Shown: positions 8,446 to 19,161, numbered from the stretch's first letter. The stretch is 64,000 nt of DNA from Deefgea salmonis (GCF_020531905.1 NZ_JAJAWG010000005.1:124001-188000); one strand, 5' to 3'. Made by a program: numbers and translations. The notes: generated by a model not told the origin, from the letters alone.

Positions 8446-8477
8446 TTGACGTGGCAGAGGGTGGATTGTGTCGCGTT

Positions 8478-8508
8478 TTGTTCGCTAATATGCGTTTTTA
8501 CTTATATT
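8478..8508 (+). promoter_or_regulatory. Possible sigma-70 promoter of the GGDEF/EAL gene
   Basis: TTGTTC (8478-8483) and TATATT (8503-8508) are separated by 19 bases, or 18 if TTATAT is taken as the -10. This is in the 90-bp gap upstream of the gene. The spacing is at the long end, so the call is tentative. Confidence 0.3.
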
Positions 8509-8535
8509 GCATTTTGAGGGATAGTAAGCTTTAGC

Positions 8536-11352
8536 ATGTCTTTATCTTCCCTTTCTTTGCGCTCTCGTTTTATTTTGGCCTGCATCGTGGTGCAAGCGCT
8601 ATTATTGCTCGCATTATTATGTAATACCCACCGTATCTGGTCTGAGATGGCTCAGCAGCAAGAGGCTGCGCATATACAGGCACTATCTAGTTTATTGAAT
8701 GCGGTTTTTTTACCCTCGATGATTGAAGGCGATCGGGTTAAAGCGGCCGAGGTGCTGAATCATCTTCAGTTGGCCGACGAAATCGATTATTTGGTGTTGC
8801 TCGATGAGCAGCAGCAAATGATTGCCGCCCGTGGTTGGGATATCGCCGAAAAACTACCGACAACTCGTCAGAATAATTCTTATTCATTGTGGGATCGCCC
8901 AACCGTACAGCATGCTCGAACGCCTTTTCTGGTGAACGGGGTGCAATTGGGAACGCTGAGCTTTGGGCTAAGCAATGCCAGTATTTATCGGAGTTTTCAA
9001 GCTTTAATTTGGCAAAATAGCCTGATTGTTGTGCTCGGTTTTATCGGTTTTATGGGGTTAATGCTGCTGGTGGGTTTGTGGATTTCTCGGCATTTATATC
9101 GTTTAATCCAAGCAACAGAAACGGCGGCAACAGGCTATTTTGAACCGGTCTTGGCTGCGCATGGTTCGGATGAAATGGCCAAAATTTCGCAGCGTTTTAA
9201 TGATATGGCCCGCGCAATTAAAACGCATGTCATCGCTTTAAAAGACAGTGAAGCGCAATATCAAGCGATTGCCGACGCCAGCAACAGCGCCGAGTTGTGG
9301 ATCAATCCGGCAGGGCAATTGGTGTGGGCCAATGCGATGGTCGTTCGCATTACCGGTTACTCAGTCAGTGAATGTTTGTTATTGCCCGGTTTTCCGTTAA
9401 CCATTGCCACGCCAGAAGAACGCTTACGCGTTGAAGACACTTTTTTGCAGGCGGTCAATCATAAATCAACTGAGCAAGATTATGAGTTTCGCGCGATGCG
9501 GCGCGATGGCAGTTTATTTTGGGTTTCAGTGAGTTGGCAGCCGATGTTCGATGTAGAGCAACGCTATTTAGGACTCAGAATCAGCCTGCGCGACAATACC
9601 GAAATCAAAGATGAGCGTTTGGCGCTGCGCAAATCAGTGATTGAATTACGTCAGATTCAATCTTTGGGTAAAAGCTATTTGCAGCACGCCGAATCGGAGC
9701 GTGCGCGCATGTTGGCTTTATTGGCCGCGATGCGCTTTGGCGTATTGTTTGTGGATAATGACAATCGGATTGTGTTTTTTAACCCCGCTTTTTGTGAGGT
9801 TTGGGGGCTGTCATCGTCACAAGTGATGATCGGCCGTCCGATTGGGCAAATTTTGCAGCTGGCGGATAATCGACCAGCGCTCAGTGATGTGCTGTCTTGT
9901 TATTTAGAAGAACACACCTCGCTAGAAGATCGGGTTGATTTTGGTGAAATCACCCTCAATGATCGCCGTGTGATTGTGCAAAACTGCTACCGCGTCACCG
10001 ATCCACAAGGCGTCACCAATGGCCGCATGTGGGTGTATGAAGATGTCACTCAACAGCGCTTAATCGCTGAGCGGATGGTGAACTTGGCCGAGCGTGACGC
10101 ATTAACCGGTCTATTTAACCGCCATCGCTTTCAGCAAGAATTAGAACGCATGGTCAGCGAAGCGAATCGACGCGATCATCAAATGGCCTTGGTGTTTTTT
10201 GATTTAGACGAATTTAAACTGGTTAACGATAGCTTTGGCCATACCGTTGGCGATGAGTTGCTTAAAAATATTGCGCGCGAAGTCAATAAGCAAGTGCGCC
10301 GGCATGAAGTGTTTGCGCGTTTGGGCGGCGATGAATTTGCTGTTTTGCTACCGTCTTGCGACGAGTTTGAAGTCAGCAAATTGGCCGATCGGATTGTGCA
10401 AACCGTGATGCAAATTCAATTTTCCGCTGGCAATCATTTAATGCGCCCTTCGGCGTCGGTTGGCGTCGCGATTTATCCATTGCACGCTAACTCTGCCGAT
10501 CAATTGGTGGCGCACGCCGATACGGCAATGTATCAAGCCAAGGCGGCAGGTAAAAATACGTGGCGAATTTATCGCCCAGACGCCGATCACTCACGCAATG
10601 AGTTAAGCCGATTATCGTGGAAAGAGCGCATTGTCGATGCCTTAGAAAACGATGGTTTTGAGCTGCATTACCAAGGTATTTATTACACCCACAATCGGCA
10701 ACTGGCGCATTTAGAAGCCTTGGTACGCATGAAAGATCCCGACGTAGCAGGCGGTTGTATTATGCCGGGCAATTTTATTGGCCATGCGGAAAAAACCGGC
10801 AAAATCATCGATTTGGATCGCTGGGTGATTAAAGAAGTGATTCGATTATTAGCCCAATACCCAGATTGCCCGTCGATTGCGGTGAATGTGTCAGGGAGAT
10901 CATTTGATGAGCCCGAATTACCGCTGTATATCGCCAGCTTACTTACGCAATACGCGGTGGATCCAAAGCGCTTATTGGTTGAATTAACCGAAACGTCAGC
11001 GGTATCGGATTTATCCGATGCGCAGCGCTTTATCGACGCGCTGCGCTCGACCGGTTGCGTGGTGTGTTTGGATGACTTTGGCGTAGGATTTGCGTCGTTT
11101 GCGTATTTGAAGCAGCTCAAAGCCGACGTGTTAAAAATTGACGGCTTGTTTATTCGCGATTTGCCCAATGATAGAGACAGCCAGATTTTTGTTCGCGGCA
11201 TGGTGAGCATTGCGCATGATATGGGTAAAACGACGATTGCTGAATTTGTCGAAAGCGAAACGATTTTTAATATGTTGCTCGAGTTCGGGGTGGATCAGGT
11301 ACAAGGATATTGGCTAGATCAACCGCAAAAAAACCATCCCGGACTTAAGTAG
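8536..11352 (+). CDS. Membrane-anchored PAS-PAS-GGDEF-EAL cyclic-di-GMP signalling protein
   Basis: A 938-residue protein expected to control cyclic-di-GMP levels at the inner membrane. In order: a membrane segment (about 12-30), a periplasmic sensor region, a second membrane segment (about 158-180), a HAMP-like linker, two PAS-like domains (about 240-355 and 390-515), a GGDEF domain with an intact LGGDEF signature (596-601), and an EAL domain. The EAL domain keeps E727-A728-L729, the AVNVSG asparagine, ELTET, DDFG, LKID and the final VQGYWLDQP. Both catalytic sites therefore look usable, so net activity could be synthesis, breakdown or regulated switching. It stands alone between argA and the convergent rlpA operon, and an inverted repeat overlaps its stop codon. 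Confidence 0.92.
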   Translation: MSLSSLSLRSRFILACIVVQALLLLALLCNTHRIWSEMAQQQEAAHIQALSSLLNAVFLPSMIEGDRVKAAEVLNHLQLADEIDYLVLLDEQQQMIAARGWDIAEKLPTTRQNNSYSLWDRPTVQHARTPFLVNGVQLGTLSFGLSNASIYRSFQALIWQNSLIVVLGFIGFMGLMLLVGLWISRHLYRLIQATETAATGYFEPVLAAHGSDEMAKISQRFNDMARAIKTHVIALKDSEAQYQAIADASNSAELWINPAGQLVWANAMVVRITGYSVSECLLLPGFPLTIATPEERLRVEDTFLQAVNHKSTEQDYEFRAMRRDGSLFWVSVSWQPMFDVEQRYLGLRISLRDNTEIKDERLALRKSVIELRQIQSLGKSYLQHAESERARMLALLAAMRFGVLFVDNDNRIVFFNPAFCEVWGLSSSQVMIGRPIGQILQLADNRPALSDVLSCYLEEHTSLEDRVDFGEITLNDRRVIVQNCYRVTDPQGVTNGRMWVYEDVTQQRLIAERMVNLAERDALTGLFNRHRFQQELERMVSEANRRDHQMALVFFDLDEFKLVNDSFGHTVGDELLKNIAREVNKQVRRHEVFARLGGDEFAVLLPSCDEFEVSKLADRIVQTVMQIQFSAGNHLMRPSASVGVAIYPLHANSADQLVAHADTAMYQAKAAGKNTWRIYRPDADHSRNELSRLSWKERIVDALENDGFELHYQGIYYTHNRQLAHLEALVRMKDPDVAGGCIMPGNFIGHAEKTGKIIDLDRWVIKEVIRLLAQYPDCPSIAVNVSGRSFDEPELPLYIASLLTQYAVDPKRLLVELTETSAVSDLSDAQRFIDALRSTGCVVCLDDFGVGFASFAYLKQLKADVLKIDGLFIRDLPNDRDSQIFVRGMVSIAHDMGKTTIAEFVESETIFNMLLEFGVDQVQGYWLDQPQKNHPGLK

Positions 11353-11406
11353 TATATCGCTGCAGGCGTTGATAATAAATATATGCAGCGATATACCGGT
11401 ATTATT
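11352..11406. repeat. Palindrome bounded by GTATAT at the end of the GGDEF/EAL gene
   Basis: GTATATCGCTGCA (11352-11364) and its exact reverse complement (11394-11406) enclose a 29-base AT-rich loop. A short T-run (TATTATTTTT) follows a few bases later, so it may help end transcription. A similar GTATAT-bounded palindrome follows hemA at 38765-38809. Confidence 0.7.
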
Positions 11407-11651
11407 TTTCAGTTGTTCAAACCGATTGATGCCGTGCCGCGCTCGTTGGTCTGGGGCTTAAAAACCCGTCCAAGCGCACCGAGTGAGGAGGGAGACAAAC
11501 AGATTTATCGTTTGGCTCACGATCGATCGAGGGCACAGCGGAGCTGGGCGCGCTCGGGTCGCCTTTCTTTTCCCCTCTTTTCTTTGGCGAGACAAAGAAA
11601 AGAGGGTCCCCGTCGCGGACTGCGACTGTAAACAATCGTGCCGCAGGCACT
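11407..11651. other. Gene-free stretch between convergent genes with a strong hairpin
   Basis: No credible gene is seen here. At 11573-11606 there is a perfect 14-bp inverted repeat (CCCTCTTTTCTTTG, six-base loop GCGAGA, and its complement). The surrounding sequence (about 11530-11630) resembles, from memory, an intergenic module seen in many proteobacteria that is often mis-called as a short ORF reading ...FLFPSFLWRDKEKR... It has no T-tract directly after the stem on either strand. Confidence 0.55.
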
Positions 11652-11678
11652 TAAAATCTGCAACTATGGGTTGCAGAT
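11652..11678 (-). terminator. Rho-independent terminator of the rod-shape operon
   Basis: On the minus strand ATCTGCAAC, a five-base loop and GTTGCAGAT form a perfect 9-bp stem (11656-11678) followed by TTTT. It lies just downstream of the rlpA stop codon. Confidence 0.75.
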
Positions 11679-11695
11679 CCATCCTCTTCGAACGT

Positions 11696-12646
11696 TTATT
11701 GGCTAATCACCGCTTGAATGTTTTTCTCACCGGTTACTCGGCTAATGGTATTCATCGCTTCGCTGCGGCTGGCAAAAGGGCCGAGTCGAACGCGGAAAAG
11801 GTTGCTGCTGCTGTGGATACTGAGTTTATCGCTGTCTTGATCGAGCTCTCTGGCAACGTGCGCTTTAAAGCTTTCGGCATTGCTTTGCGTCGAAAACGCC
11901 CCTAGTTGCACAAACACTTTGCCGTTGCTTTCGGCGACGGGGATGGGCCGTGGCTGATTACTAACCGGTGCCGGTGTGCTGTGAACGGCGACGTTGGCGT
12001 TGGCAATGATGTCGCTCGGCGCGTCGCTTGGCATCAGGCTTTCGACAATGACTTCGGCGCTGCCATTATTGGCGTAGCCCAAACGGCAAGCGGCCAAGAA
12101 AGACAAATCCATCACTCGGCCTTTATGAAATGGCCCACGATCATTCACCCGAACAATTACACTGCGGCCATTTTTAACATTGGTCACACGGGCGTAGCTG
12201 GGGATTGATAGCGTTGGATGCGCGGCGGTCATTTGAAACATATCGTAGGTTTCGCCGATGCTGGTTTTTTGCCCGTGAAATTTACGCCCATACCAACTGG
12301 CAATGCCTTGCTCTTTGTAGCCATCAATTTGGCTGTGTGGCGTGAACGACAGTCCTAACACGGTATATGGGCGATTAGCCCATTTATGCGGGGTTTCCCA
12401 GCGTGGGATTGGCTCGAGTATTTGATCCAGATTGGCCGGAAAATCCGCCATTGGGCCATCGTCTTTATAAAAAGCACCGTTGCCCGAGCTGGCCTTATAG
12501 CTGCAGCTATAAGGCGATGGCGTGCCGGTGATCGTTGTTGTCGTTGGCGGCGCGGGTTGTACCGGGGGCGGCTTGTGGGGCGTGCTGCTACAAGCTGCGA
12601 GAAATACACTGGCGCACACCAGCGTGGCCGAATTGCTGAGTTTCAT
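11696..12646 (-). CDS. rlpA: Septal ring lytic transglycosylase RlpA (DPBB and SPOR domains)
   Basis: A 316-residue outer-membrane lipoprotein predicted to cleave naked glycan strands of peptidoglycan at division sites. The signal peptide ends in a lipobox (VFLAAC, lipidated Cys19). A double-psi beta-barrel domain follows (about 110-205, GIASWYGRKFHG, TAAHPTLSIPSYARVTN, RVNDRGPF), keeping the His and Asp seen in active RlpA proteins. The C-terminus is a SPOR domain (about 243-315, VFVQLGAFSTQ and FRVRLGPFASR) that binds denuded peptidoglycan. It starts one base after the rodA stop, with its ribosome site (AAGG) inside rodA, and is the last gene of the operon. Confidence 0.93.
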   Translation of the reverse strand: MKLSNSATLVCASVFLAACSSTPHKPPPVQPAPPTTTTITGTPSPYSCSYKASSGNGAFYKDDGPMADFPANLDQILEPIPRWETPHKWANRPYTVLGLSFTPHSQIDGYKEQGIASWYGRKFHGQKTSIGETYDMFQMTAAHPTLSIPSYARVTNVKNGRSVIVRVNDRGPFHKGRVMDLSFLAACRLGYANNGSAEVIVESLMPSDAPSDIIANANVAVHSTPAPVSNQPRPIPVAESNGKVFVQLGAFSTQSNAESFKAHVARELDQDSDKLSIHSSSNLFRVRLGPFASRSEAMNTISRVTGEKNIQAVISQ

Positions 12647-12647
12647 A

Positions 12648-13760
12648 TCAAGCCTTCATCAGTGGGCGATCGCGCTGGATGCTCATTAAAATACCAAAAC
12701 CGGCCAGAATGGATACCATCGATGTACCGCCGTAGGAAATCAACGGTAAAGGCACGCCAACCACCGGTAATAGGCCCGTGACCATGCCCATATTCACCAG
12801 CGCATAAGTAAAGAAATTCATTGAAATTGCGCCCGCCAATAGGCGACCAAACAAGGTTGACGCACTATTGGCAATCATCAGGCCGCGGAAAATAACCGCC
12901 AAATACAGCAGCAATAACAGACCATTGCCCAACAAGCCAAATTCTTCACCATAAACGGCGAAAATAAAGTCGGTGGTGCGCTCGGGAATAAAATCTAAAT
13001 GTGTTTGTGTGCCGGCCAGCCAGCCTTTGCCAAATAGGCCGCCCGAGCCAATGGCAATCGTGCCTTGAATAATGTGGTAGCCCGCGCCCAGTGGGTCTTC
13101 CATTGGGTTGAGCATGGTGGCAATCCGGCGACATTGGTATTCGTGCAAAATATTAATGCATAAATCCCAATGCGTGACGGTATAGGCGACAACGGCAATG
13201 CCAGCGCCCATTACCGCCAAAACGGCCCAAGGTAAACCGGCAAAAAATAAGATATAAAAGCCCGATGAGGCCACCAGCAAACTGGTGCCCAAATCAGGCT
13301 GCTTCATAATTAACAGTACCGGAACGATAATAATGAATGCGCCAGCGACAAAGTGTCGCTTGCCCAAACTGGCCTGAAAATGATTGAAATACCACGCTAC
13401 CATCAGCGGCAAGGCAATCCGCATGATTTCTGATGGCTGAATCCGGGTAACCCCAATATTGAGCCAGCGGGTTGCACCATGGCTGGTAATCCCAAAAAAC
13501 TCGACCAAAATCAGCAAAATCACGCCGCCAACATAGGCGGGTAATGCCAGCTGCATTAAGGTTCTTTGCTGAATATTGGCAACAAACCACAAGATACCGA
13601 GCGAGATACCCATAAAAACAACTTTATCGGTGACGCGCTCTAAGTCGCGATTAGAGGCGGAATACAGCACCCCCGCCGAAACGGCAAACACCAACAAAAT
13701 TAAAATAAATAGCGCAGGATCAATTGGGCGCTTGATACGATCCCAGATATAGCTAATCAC
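12648..13760 (-). CDS. rodA: Rod-shape peptidoglycan glycosyltransferase RodA
   Basis: A SEDS-family polytopic membrane protein of 370 residues that polymerises glycan strands from lipid II during elongation, working with PBP2. The family signatures are seen in PSEIMRIALPLMVAWYF, KQPDLGTSLL and the C-terminal GVPLPLISYGGTSM. The best start is the GTG at 13760, which gives the expected length and overlaps the end of mrdA by eight bases; the frame is open further upstream only as overlap with mrdA. It sits directly between its partner mrdA and rlpA, the order found in many betaproteobacteria. Confidence 0.94.
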   Translation of the reverse strand: MISYIWDRIKRPIDPALFILILLVFAVSAGVLYSASNRDLERVTDKVVFMGISLGILWFVANIQQRTLMQLALPAYVGGVILLILVEFFGITSHGATRWLNIGVTRIQPSEIMRIALPLMVAWYFNHFQASLGKRHFVAGAFIIIVPVLLIMKQPDLGTSLLVASSGFYILFFAGLPWAVLAVMGAGIAVVAYTVTHWDLCINILHEYQCRRIATMLNPMEDPLGAGYHIIQGTIAIGSGGLFGKGWLAGTQTHLDFIPERTTDFIFAVYGEEFGLLGNGLLLLLYLAVIFRGLMIANSASTLFGRLLAGAISMNFFTYALVNMGMVTGLLPVVGVPLPLISYGGTSMVSILAGFGILMSIQRDRPLMKA

Positions 13761-15669
13761 CGGTAATTTCCTCGACGATGGCGGTTGCAGCCGATGCCGG
13801 CTTGCTCGGTGGATCTTCAGGCATCTTGCCCGTGAGGTAATAATCGAGCACTTTGCGCGCAATCGGCGCGGCGGCTTGTGCGCCAAAACCCCCATTTTCA
13901 ACAATCACGGCGAGCGCAATCGTCGGTTTGTTGGATGGGGCAAAAGCAATAAACCACGAGTGATCGCGTAAACGTTCTTTGACTGAATGCGCGTTATATT
14001 TAGCGCCTTTTAAGCTATACACCTGTGCCGTACCGGTTTTGCCGGCCGAAACATATTGCGCGCCGCGAAACACATTGGCCCCAGTACCAATGGTCATCAC
14101 GCCTTCCATACCACGGATGACGCGTTCGATATTTTCGGGTTTCCAGTCCATGGCTTTGAGTGGCTTGGGTTCAACCAAGGTTTTTTCGCCGCTGCGTGGA
14201 TCGGTTAATGTGGCAACAACGTGCGGACGAAACGCTAAGCCGCGATTGGCCAATGTGGCGGTGGCATGCGCCATTTGCATGGGGGTAAAGGCGTTATAAC
14301 CTTGGCCAATGCCGATGGAGACGGTTTCGCCGGAGTACCATTTTTGCTGTGCTGGATTCTTAAAACGGGATTTTTTCCACTCAGGGCTCGGCAAAATACC
14401 CGGACGCTCGCCGGGTAAATCAACCCCAGTTGGGCGGCCAAAATCTAAGGTCGACATAAATTTGGCGATATTGTCGATGCCCATTTGTACGGCCAGTTGG
14501 TAAAAGTAAGTATCACTCGATAGCGCAATCGAGCGATCAAAACTCATCGAGCCATAACCGCCTTTTTTCGAGTCGTTAAAACGATGTCCGCCGTAAACAA
14601 AATAACCGGGGTCAGAAATCGTTTGATGCACTAATGGCAGGTTTTGTTCAAGCGCCGCCATGGCCATAAATGGCTTGTAGGTTGATCCGGGCGGATATTC
14701 GCCGCGAATGGCGCGATTGAGTAAGGGCTTATCAATCGACGTATTGAGTTCATTCCAGCTCACCGGATCAATGCCATCGACAAATAAATTGGGGTCAAAG
14801 CCTGGTTTGGACACCAGCGCCAAAATGCCGCCGGTTTGCGGATCAATCGCCACTAATGAACCACGGCGATCACCAAATTGTTTTTCGATCATTTCTTGCA
14901 GCTTAATATCAATCGACAAAGTTAAGTCTTTGCCCGACTGCGGTGCGGTACGTTTGAGGGTGCGCACGGCACGGCCACCAGAGTCGATTTCAACTTGTTC
15001 AAAACCGGTTTGGCCATGCAATTGTTTTTCATAGCTGCTTTCTACGCCGAGCTTACCGATGTAATCGGTGCCGCGATAATTGGCATACACCTCATCTTCT
15101 TTGAGGTCTTTAATGTCGCGGTCATTAATGCGGCCGATATAGCCGATTAAATGGCTGCCCACCTCACCCAAGGGATATTGGCGAAATAAACGTGCTTTGA
15201 GCTCAACGCCGGGAAATAAATAGCTTTGCGCGGCAAAGCGCGCCACCTCTTCGTCGCTTAAGCGCGTGCGAATCGGCAAGGTTTCAAAATCTTTGGTTTC
15301 GTCTTGCAGCTTTTTAAAGCGCCGACGATCGCGTGGCGTAATGTCGACAATGCCTTTTAAGCTGGCAATGGTTTCATCTAAATTGGCGACTTTGGACGGA
15401 GTGATTTCTAGCGTATACGCCGAAAAATTATGCGCCAGAATCACGCCATTGCGATCACGAATAATGCCGCGTGAGGGCGGTATGGGGACTAAAGAAATGC
15501 GATTTTGTTCGGCTAACGTCAGGTAGCGGTCGTGCTCAACCACTTGCAACCAAAAAAATCGCGCAAACAAGATGCCGAACATGGCAAAAATAAACAGCAC
15601 GGCGACAATCAAGCGGATTTGAAAAGCAAAACGCTCGCCTTTGGGATTTAAAACAACATTCTTACTCAT
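13753..15669 (-). CDS. mrdA: Penicillin-binding protein 2, elongation transpeptidase
   Basis: A 638-residue class B PBP that crosslinks peptidoglycan during cell elongation. A single membrane anchor lies at about 20-42, followed by the dimerisation/pedestal region. The transpeptidase domain has the catalytic STYK motif (S329-K332), SSD in the ALSSDTYFYQ segment and KTG in SAGKTGTAQ. The start is taken as the ATG at 15669 (MSKNVVLNPKG). The gene overlaps rodA by eight bases and follows mreD after about 108 bases. Name in E. coli: mrdA (pbpA). Confidence 0.95.
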   Translation of the reverse strand: MSKNVVLNPKGERFAFQIRLIVAVLFIFAMFGILFARFFWLQVVEHDRYLTLAEQNRISLVPIPPSRGIIRDRNGVILAHNFSAYTLEITPSKVANLDETIASLKGIVDITPRDRRRFKKLQDETKDFETLPIRTRLSDEEVARFAAQSYLFPGVELKARLFRQYPLGEVGSHLIGYIGRINDRDIKDLKEDEVYANYRGTDYIGKLGVESSYEKQLHGQTGFEQVEIDSGGRAVRTLKRTAPQSGKDLTLSIDIKLQEMIEKQFGDRRGSLVAIDPQTGGILALVSKPGFDPNLFVDGIDPVSWNELNTSIDKPLLNRAIRGEYPPGSTYKPFMAMAALEQNLPLVHQTISDPGYFVYGGHRFNDSKKGGYGSMSFDRSIALSSDTYFYQLAVQMGIDNIAKFMSTLDFGRPTGVDLPGERPGILPSPEWKKSRFKNPAQQKWYSGETVSIGIGQGYNAFTPMQMAHATATLANRGLAFRPHVVATLTDPRSGEKTLVEPKPLKAMDWKPENIERVIRGMEGVMTIGTGANVFRGAQYVSAGKTGTAQVYSLKGAKYNAHSVKERLRDHSWFIAFAPSNKPTIALAVIVENGGFGAQAAAPIARKVLDYYLTGKMPEDPPSKPASAATAIVEEITGD

Positions 15670-15777
15670 GGCAAATACCATTGCGGCTTGCCAAACAACC
15701 ACGACCGATTATTGGCGAAATAGCGAAAAAATAACAGACAGACTGTGCCGGCCAAAAATGAGAGCAATCATGCAAAC

Positions 15778-16284
15778 TCATAATTCGTTGGGCGCGTCTT
15801 TGCGTTGGTATATCAGCATCAAATTTGAAAAAGGTGGCCATAAAAAGGCGGCAAATAAACTGCCAGCAAAATAGCCCCAACCGACAAAAGGCTCGCCCAT
15901 GATGCTGCGAATACACACCATAATGGCCTGCGAAAGTAGCAACAGTGCACAGGCGATTAAAGCCTGCTGCCAAAAGGGAAAAATCGCCAATTGCCGCTGC
16001 CGCACCAAGGCCAAATAAGCAATGATGGAATACGCCAGTGCGTGTTGCCCCAGAATATTGCCGTTGGCGACATCCATTAGCACGCCCAAAAAGAAAGCGC
16101 AGGCCACACCGACTCGGCGCGGTTGATTGAGGGCCCAATAAATAATTAATAAGGCAACAAAATCAGGTGAAAAATTCATCGCTGTGGCTTGCCACGGCAG
16201 TAAATTAATTAAAATCGCCACGACAAAAGAAAAGAAAATAAAGCCCACGCCAGCAGGGCGTAGTAATTGGCGGCTAATTGGCAT
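15778..16284 (-). CDS. mreD: Rod shape-determining protein MreD
   Basis: A 168-residue inner-membrane protein of the elongasome. It is hydrophobic throughout, with five or six predicted membrane segments, and shows the family segment FSPDFVALLIIYWAL followed by GVACAFFLGVLMDVANGNILGQHALAYS. In the family it links MreC to the PBP2/RodA synthesis pair. The position between mreC and mrdA supports the call. Confidence 0.93.
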   Translation of the reverse strand: MPISRQLLRPAGVGFIFFSFVVAILINLLPWQATAMNFSPDFVALLIIYWALNQPRRVGVACAFFLGVLMDVANGNILGQHALAYSIIAYLALVRQRQLAIFPFWQQALIACALLLLSQAIMVCIRSIMGEPFVGWGYFAGSLFAAFLWPPFSNLMLIYQRKDAPNEL

Positions 16285-16337
16285 GGCTCAAGCTCCGGCC
16301 GTGCGCGCTGATCGCGCTAAAGGAATAAAAATACACA

Positions 16338-17222
16338 TTATTTAGTCTTGGCCTTCGGCGCAGAAGCTTCTGTTGGGTAAGGCGGTGGCGCAGCGGGCGC
16401 ATCCAAAATTAAGAAATAACGATGTTGGTCAATCTTGGCCAAAGGTTCGCTATAAATGCGCGCAAAGGCATTGCCGGTGGTGCGCTCAACTCGGGTCACT
16501 CGCGCGACTGGTAAGCCGGCAGGGTAAATACTATCAATGCCTGAAGTGAGCAATTGGTCGCCCACTTGCACGTCAACATTTTGCGCCATATTGCGGACTT
16601 CAAGCGGCGCATGGCGACCGGTGCCATACACCACTGTGCGCAATTGATTGCGCGCCACGATCACCGGCACCATATGATTGCGATCCGATAACAGCCGCAC
16701 TTCACTGGTGAGGGGTTGCACGCGAACAATTTGCCCAACGACGCCGCTGGCGTCGAGCACGATTTGCCCGGCACTAATTTGATTTTGCTGGCCTTTATCA
16801 AGGACTAATTTCGCCGCAAAAGGATCGCGGCTATTGTAGAGAATTTTGGTGAGCTGCGAGCGGCGCGGGGTGCTTTCGCTGGCAATACTCAGTGAGCGTA
16901 AATTGGCGTTTTCAATTTCTAAAGCTTGTAAGCGCATCGCCATGCCTTTGGCGGCGAGCTTATCGTTATTGAGCGCTTTGTTTTCGCTGACCAATTGGGC
17001 TTGTTGCTGCAGAAAATCACCACCTTCAATCACCGCATTGATTGGCGTGGTGGCCAGCCATTGCAAGGGGTAAAGCGCCAAAGACAGCTTATCGCGAGCG
17101 TGACCCAACCATTGATAGTTGGCGTCGCCGAAAATCAGCGCCAGCGAGAGTGCAGAAAAAATCAAAACACGCGTCAGCGGTTTCGGGCCTTGTTTAAAAA
17201 AGGCGGGTTGATTAGCTTGCAT
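16338..17222 (-). CDS. mreC: Rod shape-determining protein MreC
   Basis: A 294-residue periplasmic scaffold with one N-terminal membrane segment (about 18-38), a coiled-coil region (about 65-110) and the beta-rich MreC domain (DASGVVGQIVRVQPLTSEV, LLTSGIDSIYPAGLPVARV). MreC activates PBP2 for elongation in the family. A proline- and alanine-rich tail (after residue 270) is variable. It is the second gene of the operon, about 120 bases after mreB. Confidence 0.93.
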   Translation of the reverse strand: MQANQPAFFKQGPKPLTRVLIFSALSLALIFGDANYQWLGHARDKLSLALYPLQWLATTPINAVIEGGDFLQQQAQLVSENKALNNDKLAAKGMAMRLQALEIENANLRSLSIASESTPRRSQLTKILYNSRDPFAAKLVLDKGQQNQISAGQIVLDASGVVGQIVRVQPLTSEVRLLSDRNHMVPVIVARNQLRTVVYGTGRHAPLEVRNMAQNVDVQVGDQLLTSGIDSIYPAGLPVARVTRVERTTGNAFARIYSEPLAKIDQHRYFLILDAPAAPPPYPTEASAPKAKTK

Positions 17223-17344
17223 TGGATCTGCGAAGTAGTGAAGGTGTGAGGATGGCGAAGGTGTAAAAGCCGATACGAATGCCTAAACCAGCAAAGGCTT
17301 GGCATACGCCAAGCCCTATTTGCTTTACCTTACCGCCAATCTAA

Positions 17345-18786
<1,442 letters not shown>

Positions 18787-19074
18787 ATGTCGCTATCTAT
18801 AGACGATGTACAGCGCATTGCGCGTCTGGCACGGATTGCCGTGACCGAAAATGAAGTGATTGAGAGTCATAAACAACTCAATCAACTATTTAGTTTGATT
18901 GAAGAAATGCGCAGCATCGACACCACCGGCATTGAGCCCATGCCACACCCACAAGACATGCTACTGCGCTTGCGTGACGATGTGGCGACAGCGACTAATC
19001 GCCGCGAAGCGTTTCAGGCGATTGCCCCTGCGGTTGAAAACGGCCTTTATCTGGTTCCGAAAGTCATTGAATAA
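18787..19074 (+). CDS. gatC: Asp-tRNA(Asn)/Glu-tRNA(Gln) amidotransferase subunit C
   Basis: A 95-residue small subunit that wraps around and stabilises GatA in the GatCAB complex. Family features are the N-terminal VQRIARLARIAVTE, the helix HKQLNQLFSLIEEM and the C-terminal LRDDVAT...AFQAIAP...YLVPKVIE. The ATG at 18787 gives the normal length; the upstream extension of the frame to 18703 lies in repeats and is rejected. A heptamer array separates it from gatA. Confidence 0.94.
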   Translation: MSLSIDDVQRIARLARIAVTENEVIESHKQLNQLFSLIEEMRSIDTTGIEPMPHPQDMLLRLRDDVATATNRREAFQAIAPAVENGLYLVPKVIE

Positions 19075-19086
19075 GGAATTAGGGTC

Positions 19087-19152
19087 GGGGAGTAGGGAGT
19101 TGGGAGTGGGGAGTAAAACCTGCTGCTTTGACGCCCTACGCCCTATGCCCTA
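19087..19152. repeat. Two heptamer arrays between gatC and gatA
   Basis: Four units (GGGGAGT, AGGGAGT, TGGGAGT, GGGGAGT) occupy 19087-19114. A second 7-bp array, ACGCCCT, ACGCCCT, ATGCCCT, occupies 19131-19151 just before the gatA start at 19162. No standard ribosome site is visible in between, so the arrays fill the leader of gatA. Confidence 0.8.
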
Positions 19153-19161
19153 CGCACAAAT

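Noticed and set aside
11483-11905. A plus-strand open frame overlapping the end of rlpA
   Set aside because: It runs across the rlpA terminator and antisense through the SPOR domain; its first part is the common non-coding hairpin module.
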